Assembly: GCA_965651365.1 (NCBI GenBank)
Contig: CBFGSA010000069.1
Coordinates: 1 to 15,767 of the forward strand
DNA: 15,767 bases
DNA from: DASSBG01 sp965651365
Lineage (GTDB): Bacteria; Pseudomonadota; Gammaproteobacteria; Xanthomonadales; Rhodanobacteraceae
Direction: 5' to 3'
The translations under genes and the position numbers were made by a program. The notes under the pieces are model-generated. The model saw nothing but the letters and a program-made list of their open reading frames with translations, was not told the origin of the DNA and ran no database searches. Below, piece by piece: positions 14,188 to 15,767 of this stretch. Numbering within the stretch: the first letter of the stretch is position 1; each line of letters opens with the position of its first letter.

Positions 14188-14217
14188 ATTATAACGTGAA
14201 CATGCAAGAATTTTCAA
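14188..14217 (-). promoter_or_regulatory. Sigma-70 promoter of rpsU, overlapping the tsaD start
   Basis: On the minus strand: -35 TTGAAA (plus positions 14212-14217), an 18-base spacer, and -10 TATAAT (14188-14193). The -10 matches the consensus at 6 of 6 positions and the -35 at 5 of 6. Transcription would start near 14181, leaving a leader of about 40 bases before rpsU. The -35 lies within the first codons of tsaD. Read on the plus strand the same site gives TATAAC at 14190-14195, a possible -10 for tsaD. Confidence 0.75.
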
Positions 14218-15239
14218 AGCCCGTGTTGGGTGTCGAATCCTCCTGTGACGAGACCGGAGTGGCGGTGTATCAGCCGGGCGCAGGTCTGCTGGCACACACC
14301 CTGTACAGCCAGGTCGATCTGCACGCCGAATACGGGGGGGTGGTACCGGAACTGGCCAGCCGCGACCATGTGCGCAAGCTGCTGCCGCTGATGCACCAGA
14401 CCCTGGACAAGGCCGGTCTGAGACCGGCCGATCTGGGCGGCGTGGCGTATACCGCCGGGCCCGGCCTGGTCGGCGCCCTGCTGGTCGGCGCCAGCGCGGC
14501 GCGGGCGATGGCGTGGGGCCTTGATGTGCCCGCCATCGGCGTGCATCACATGGAAGGCCATCTGCTGGCGCCGATGCTGGAGCCCGACCCGCCCGACCCG
14601 CCGTTCGTGGCCCTGCTGGTCTCCGGTGGCCATTCGATGCTGATCGAGGTCCAGGCGATCGGCCGTTACCGGCTACTCGGCGACACCCTGGACGATGCCG
14701 CCGGCGAGGCTTTCGACAAGACCGCCAAGCTGATGGGCCTGCCCTATCCCGGCGGCCCGGCGCTTGCGCGCGAAGCCGAGAAGGGTCGTCCGGACGCCTT
14801 TCGCTTTTCCCGCCCCATGACCGACCGCCCCGGCATGGACATGAGCTTTTCCGGCCTCAAGACCCAGGTGCTGCTGGCCTGGCAGAAGAGCGACCAGAGC
14901 GAGGCCACCCGAGCCGACATCGCGCACGCCTTCGAGGACGCCATCGTCGAGACCCTGGCCATCAAGTGCCGCCGCGCGCTCGAAGCGGCCGGCGCGGCGC
15001 GGCTGGTGGTGGCCGGCGGCGTCGGCGCCAACCGCAAGCTGCGCCAGCAATTGCATGCGGCCGGCGAAAAGGAGGGTTTCAGCGTGCATTTCCCGCGCCT
15101 GGAGTTCTGCACCGACAACGGCGCCATGATCGCCCTGGCCGGCGCGATCCGCCTGACCGCCGGCCAGCACGACGATGCCGCGATCGAGGTCCGGCCACGC
15201 TGGAGCCTTGAATCCCTGCCACCATTGGAAGCCGCTTGA
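14202..15239 (+). CDS. tsaD: tRNA N6-adenosine threonylcarbamoyltransferase
   Basis: Essential enzyme of the t6A pathway. With TsaB and TsaE it transfers the threonylcarbamoyl group to A37 of ANN-decoding tRNAs. 345 aa, normal length. The ASKHA fold starts with VLGVESSCDETGVAVY (8-23). The metal-binding motif HHMEGH lies at 115-120 (His116, His120), with the third ligand Asp305 in CTDNGAM. VSGGHSML (140-147), MSFSGLKT (214-221) and AGGVGANRKLR (271-281) are intact. The ATG at 14202 was preferred to an in-frame GTG at 14196 because the conserved sequence begins soon after it. No Shine-Dalgarno motif precedes either, and a TATAAC box ends 6 bases before the ATG, so the mRNA may be leaderless. 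folB follows after one base. Confidence 0.97.
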   Translation: MQEFSKPVLGVESSCDETGVAVYQPGAGLLAHTLYSQVDLHAEYGGVVPELASRDHVRKLLPLMHQTLDKAGLRPADLGGVAYTAGPGLVGALLVGASAARAMAWGLDVPAIGVHHMEGHLLAPMLEPDPPDPPFVALLVSGGHSMLIEVQAIGRYRLLGDTLDDAAGEAFDKTAKLMGLPYPGGPALAREAEKGRPDAFRFSRPMTDRPGMDMSFSGLKTQVLLAWQKSDQSEATRADIAHAFEDAIVETLAIKCRRALEAAGAARLVVAGGVGANRKLRQQLHAAGEKEGFSVHFPRLEFCTDNGAMIALAGAIRLTAGQHDDAAIEVRPRWSLESLPPLEAA

Positions 15240-15240
15240 G

Positions 15241-15600
15241 ATGGACCGGGTGTTTATCGAGGCGCTGGAAGTCGAAACCGTGATCGGGCACCACGACTGG
15301 GAGCGCGACATCCGCCAGAAGCTGCTGCTCGGTATCGACATGGATTTCGATTGCCGCGCCGCAGGCGCAAGTGACGCGCTGGTCGATGCGCTGGATTACG
15401 ATGCCGCAGCCCGCGCCATTGCCGCGCTGGTCGAGGCCAGCCGTTTCCGCCTGATCGAAGCCGTGGCCGAGGCCGTTGCCGCCATGCTGCTGGCGGATTT
15501 CCCGCTCCGGCAGGTGCGGGTGGCTGTGCGCAAGCCGGGCGCCGTGGCCGTTGCCGCCAGCGTGGGGGTCGAAATTGTGCGGTCACGGGACACGGCATGA
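15241..15600 (+). CDS. folB: Dihydroneopterin aldolase
   Basis: Folate pathway enzyme that converts 7,8-dihydroneopterin to 6-hydroxymethyl-dihydropterin and glycolaldehyde. 119 aa, normal for FolB. Family features: MDRVFIEALEVETVIGHHDW at the start (usual form LxVxxxIGxxxxE), WERDIRQKLLLGIDMDFD (20-37), a DALDYDAAARAI segment, RLIEAVAEAVA (77-87, the catalytic-fold helix) and VRVAVRKPGAV (97-107). The ATG lies one base after the tsaD stop, with GGAAG inside the end of tsaD, so translation is probably coupled. The usual aldolase Tyr near the N terminus appears to be replaced by His in IGHHDWE, which is common in the family in gammaproteobacteria as far as I recall. The next gene, folK, overlaps its stop codon. 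Confidence 0.93.
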   Translation: MDRVFIEALEVETVIGHHDWERDIRQKLLLGIDMDFDCRAAGASDALVDALDYDAAARAIAALVEASRFRLIEAVAEAVAAMLLADFPLRQVRVAVRKPGAVAVAASVGVEIVRSRDTA

Positions 15601-15767
15601 ATTCATGGCTGTTGCTGCTCGGCTCCAACGCCAGTGAAGCGCGCGTGCGCGAGGCCATCCTGAAGCTGGTGCCGCTGGGCGCGGTACGGGCATTGACCCC
15701 GATTCGTCAGTTTTCCGCTGACGGCGACGGCGTGGGTGAATTCCACAATGCGCTGGTGCAGCTTGAC
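15597..15767 (+). CDS. folK: 2-amino-4-hydroxy-6-hydroxymethyldihydropteridine diphosphokinase, 5' part
   Basis: The first 57 codons of a gene cut by the window edge. The ATG overlaps the folB stop as ATGA. The start LLLLGSN (5-11) is the nucleotide-binding beginning of HPPK, and EFHNALVQLD (48-57) matches the conserved F-x-N segment that binds the pterin. HPPK adds pyrophosphate to the product of FolB, so the order folB-folK follows the pathway. The N-terminal part between these motifs is shorter than in E. coli FolK and the motif R-x-S-x-x-Y is not evident, so a diverged HPPK-like protein is possible. Confidence 0.8.
   Translation, partial: MNSWLLLLGSNASEARVREAILKLVPLGAVRALTPIRQFSADGDGVGEFHNALVQLD

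Noticed and set aside
14140..14201. Riboswitch or structured leader for tsaD or rpsU
   Set aside because: The space is about 60 bases, mostly occupied by the promoter and ribosome binding site; no conserved aptamer pattern is visible.

Overview
The window comes from a GC-rich gammaproteobacterium, most likely of the Xanthomonadales/Lysobacterales. The main reason is the block tsaD / divergent rpsU / yqeY with folB and folK after tsaD. Paired periplasmic M61 peptidases and intergenic palindromic and G-rich tandem repeats fit the same group. This placement is inferred from gene content and style, not from a database match.

Left part, minus strand, 54-5110: a tightly coupled four-gene operon. 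It is transcribed as ABC ATPase, a 642-aa periplasmic adaptor, a 403-aa lipoprotein adaptor, and a MacB-type FtsX permease. The junctions overlap by 8, 4 and 4 bases. The layout is that of a tripartite MacAB-like exporter, but no TolC-like outer-membrane gene lies in the window. The 642-aa adaptor appears to contain two complete HlyD-type modules in tandem, so the operon encodes three adaptor modules. A long REP-like palindrome (5131-5241) lies upstream of the operon.

Middle, minus strand, 5289-10852: a cationic-amino-acid-type APC permease, a hairpin terminator, then two tandem paralogous secreted M61 (glycyl-aminopeptidase-like) zinc peptidases with C-terminal PDZ domains, 23 bases apart. 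They could form a peptide-trimming and amino-acid-uptake group, but only position supports that.

Plus strand, 11023-13041: a CpdB-like 2',3'-cyclic-nucleotide phosphodiesterase/3'-nucleotidase, apparently a lipoprotein. It converges on yqeY (minus). The stop codons of both convergent genes lie inside G-tract repeats, and the short space between them holds two perfect small hairpins.

Right part: yqeY and rpsU (both minus) are separated by a rho-independent terminator and by a 161-base imperfect palindrome with one exact centre, unexplained by any gene. rpsU and tsaD are divergent. A near-consensus sigma-70 promoter for rpsU has its -35 box inside the tsaD coding sequence. tsaD, folB and the start of folK (cut by the window edge) run on the plus strand with a 1-base gap and a 4-base overlap. 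The dnaG-rpoD genes that often follow rpsU are absent, replaced by the convergent cpdB.

The strongest candidates for new biology are the double adaptor next to a single adaptor, the concentric palindrome after rpsU, and the repeat element that carries the stop codons of both flanking genes.
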